Positions 14,926-16,370 of a stretch of 16,370 nt of DNA are shown in pieces; the first letter of the stretch is position 1, and the number at the start of each line of letters is the position of its first letter. Below the pieces are notes generated by a model that was not told where the DNA came from, made no database searches, and worked only from the letters and a program-made list of their open reading frames with translations. The stretch is from Candidatus Coatesiibacteriota bacterium (GTDB taxonomy: Bacteria; RBG-13-66-14), in contig WJMB01000012.1 of NCBI GenBank assembly GCA_014728185.1, forward strand, positions 1 through 16,370, read 5' to 3'. The translations under genes and the position numbers were made by a program.

Positions 14926-15732
14926 TCAACCCACCTTCCCGAGCCGTTCCAGCAACTCGTCGACCAGCTTCTCGTAATCGGCGGCGCCGTAGGAGTAGGG
15001 GGCGTGCTCGAAGATGGTGGCTCCGAAGCTGGGCGCCTCCTTGATTTGCGTGTTGGCCCGGATGACCGTCTCGGTTACCGAGGCCGGGCCGTCGGTGCCG
15101 AAGTGCTCGGTGATCAGGCGCAGGATGGCCCGCGAGATGCGGGTGCGCCGGTCGTAGAGCGTGGGCAGGATGCCGAGCACCCGGGTTCGCGAGCCCGCGG
15201 AGGGCAGCTCGCGGATGTAGTTGACGGTGTCCACCCCGGCCACCGCCGACATGTAGTCCATGGAGATCGGGATGAGGACCCAGTCGACGTAGTCGAGGAC
15301 CCCGGCGGTGACGGGATCGATATTGGGCGGGCAGTCGAAGATCAGGTAGTCGCAGTAACCCGCCACGGACTGCCCGGCGCGCAGCGAGGCGCCGGGGCCC
15401 TCGCCGGCCTCGCGGTTGAACAGGTACTCCATCGCCCTGCGGCGGTCCGGTCGGGTCGCCAACTCCTCACCGGCGCGGTAGAGGCGGGCGCCCCCCGAGG
15501 TGACCACGATAAGATTGGGCCGCACCCGCACCAGGTCGGCCTCGTCGCCGGAGAGCAGCTCGGCCAGGCCCCGGTAGTCCTTGAGACGGAAGTAGTTGGA
15601 GACGCCGCCCTGGGGGTCGGTGTCGACCAGTACCACTCGGCTGCCCCGGGCGGCCAGGCCGCCGGCCAGGTTGACGGCCGTGGTGGTCTTGCCCGTTCCG
15701 CCCTTGGCGATGAAGGTGCAGAGGGTCTCCAT
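14926..15732 (-). CDS. parA: ParA/Soj-family deviant Walker ATPase
   Basis: This is a 268-residue P-loop ATPase. The deviant Walker A is KGGTGKTT (10-17) with the signature Lys10. The Walker A' segment is DTDPQGG (37-43) and Walker B is LIFDCPP (130-136). LPTLYDRRTRISR (189-201) and APYSYGAADYEKLVDEL (244-260) are typical of chromosomal-type ParA/Soj. It starts directly at the P-loop, so there is no N-terminal HTH of the plasmid type Ia kind. Family members form ATP-dependent, DNA-binding dimers that position DNA or other cargo. No parB gene or parS-like TGTTTCACGTGAAACA sequence is in the window. The 100-aa gene two bases downstream is the likely partner. The ATG at 15732 has only a weak, distant GAGGA. 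A cargo other than the chromosome is plausible. Confidence 0.92.
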   Translation of the reverse strand: METLCTFIAKGGTGKTTTAVNLAGGLAARGSRVVLVDTDPQGGVSNYFRLKDYRGLAELLSGDEADLVRVRPNLIVVTSGGARLYRAGEELATRPDRRRAMEYLFNREAGEGPGASLRAGQSVAGYCDYLIFDCPPNIDPVTAGVLDYVDWVLIPISMDYMSAVAGVDTVNYIRELPSAGSRTRVLGILPTLYDRRTRISRAILRLITEHFGTDGPASVTETVIRANTQIKEAPSFGATIFEHAPYSYGAADYEKLVDELLERLGKVG

Positions 15733-15954
15733 GGGCTCGGCGTCCTCGGCTGGTGGGGGTGGGTGGCTGCGTCGCGTTCTATCGCTGCGGGTCCATCGGT
15801 GGTTATCGAGTGTCCCGTCCCGCCATCGGCTGACGGCTGCCGCCTTCTGACGAGCAACGGCGGGGGTCCTTCTTCACCGATTCGGGCTTCGTCGACTCGG
15901 GGTCCCCTAGCGTCCCGCGTTGGAATATCCCCCTGAGCCGCCCGGGAAAGCGCC

Positions 15955-15972
15955 CGCGGGCTGATGCCCGCG
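15955..15972. repeat. GC hairpin in the region upstream of parA
   Basis: CGCGGGC (15955-15961) and GCCCGCG (15966-15972) form a perfect seven-base stem with a TGAT loop. Flanking GGAA and TTCC could extend it across an internal loop. It lies about 220 bases upstream of the parA ATG. No uridine run follows on either strand. It may be a leader structure or the end of an unseen upstream transcript. Confidence 0.35.
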
Positions 15973-16370
15973 CCCGTTCCGCAGCCGGATTGACAAGTAC
16001 CGATTAACCCGGCTGATACGCTAAGGGATCGTACCCCCTATTCGGACCGGGCAATGTATGCATCATGCTGATAACAGACATTTGCAGCAGATACGCCTGT
16101 CACTTGTCAGCAGTTGAAGTGGCGGCTGCAAACGGTATGCTCGGAGGAGAAGTCACCCTGCTCGTGGCTTTTCAGTATACAGCCAACCGGTTGCGGCTCG
16201 ACTCATAACAGATACATTATCAAGCAGTAAGACTGCGCATGATAGTATCGAGGTCAATGCCGGACGCACCCAAACAGCCCTTGCCTGCTCGGTCAACCTT
16301 TCAATATCGGCCTTGATTTGGACCGATCAGGTTACATGATGCCTAAGCTGATGCAAGAAGCGTGCCAACC
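15973..16370. other. Lower-G+C non-coding edge region
   Basis: From about 15990 the sequence becomes visibly less G+C-rich than the rest of the window. A perfect TTGACA on the + strand (15990-15995) has only weak -10 candidates. Short frames exist: + strand 16065-16208 (47 codons from MLITDICSRY) and a minus-strand frame of about 57 codons around 16155-16330. None has a ribosome site or recognisable family. It could be a promoter region, decayed gene remnants, or the flank of a gene beyond the window. I assign no gene. Confidence 0.4.

Noticed and set aside
14243..14977. + strand 244-codon frame across the intergenic region and the small ParA-linked gene
   Set aside because: Its distal half is antisense to a gene with coupled translation. 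Its proximal half has no recognisable protein character.
14058..16022. Shared 11-mer TAGCGTATCAG, on the + strand near 14063 and the minus strand near 16023
   Set aside because: In a 16-kb sequence many 11-base matches are expected by chance. The flanking bases do not align well, so a paired site for the ParA system is not supported.
16065..16208. 47-codon + strand frame downstream of a TTGACA
   Set aside because: No ribosome site, no good -10 element and no recognisable protein. It is too short to accept on this evidence.

Overview
The window is G+C-rich bacterial DNA. All thirteen well-supported protein genes lie on the minus strand, so transcription runs from high to low coordinates. One gene encodes a PorV/PorQ-type outer-membrane barrel, and its operon partner carries a C-terminal tail of the type IX secretion (Por secretion tail) kind. 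This points to a diderm of the Fibrobacteres-Chlorobi-Bacteroidetes (FCB) neighbourhood. The high G+C, the Asp-box/Ig-rich secreted protein and the TPR-rich envelope proteins fit a poorly cultured candidate phylum better than classical Bacteroidetes. The phylum assignment is inference only.

Layout, low to high coordinate. (1) 70-4651: two-gene operon of a secreted 850-aa protein followed by a PorV/PorQ-like barrel fused to about six TPRs. A good promoter lies at 4740-4769, with a striking nested inverted repeat (4703-4738) at the predicted transcript start. (2) 4652-5184: mostly non-coding, with one weak 59-codon + strand ORF that ends just before a hairpin terminator shared with the next operon. 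(3) 5185-7247: tight three-gene unit of HIT hydrolase, LipM/LplA-type lipoyl-transfer enzyme and a parvulin-like lipoprotein foldase. (4) 7248-7490: intergenic, with a long near-perfect inverted repeat and a GC hairpin. (5) 7491-12076: an AsmA-like membrane-anchored protein, an inositol-monophosphatase-family enzyme, an SH3b-TPR lipoprotein and RsmE, in that transcription order. (6) 12077-12326: intergenic, with a promoter-like site and a textbook terminator. (7) 12327-13696: a membrane protein with a bacterial PH-like domain, followed by a double zinc-ribbon protein with a Pro/Lys/Ala linker and a GYF_2-like end. (8) About 13.7-14.6 kb: roughly 900 bases with no convincing gene but several dyads. 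(9) 14621-15732: a ParA-family ATPase and a 100-aa partner of unknown family, with no ParB or recognisable parS. (10) 15733-16370: non-coding as far as I can tell, with a clear drop in G+C after about 15990.

Most of the gene content is envelope biology (secretion barrel, exported cargo, two lipoproteins, periplasmic foldase, AsmA-like protein) mixed with housekeeping enzymes. I see no tRNA, rRNA, CRISPR array, insertion sequence or intact mobile element. The least explained parts are the ParA/small-protein pair, the zinc-ribbon/PH-membrane-protein pair, the porin-TPR fusion with its secreted partner, and the dyads at 4703-4738 and 7312-7385.
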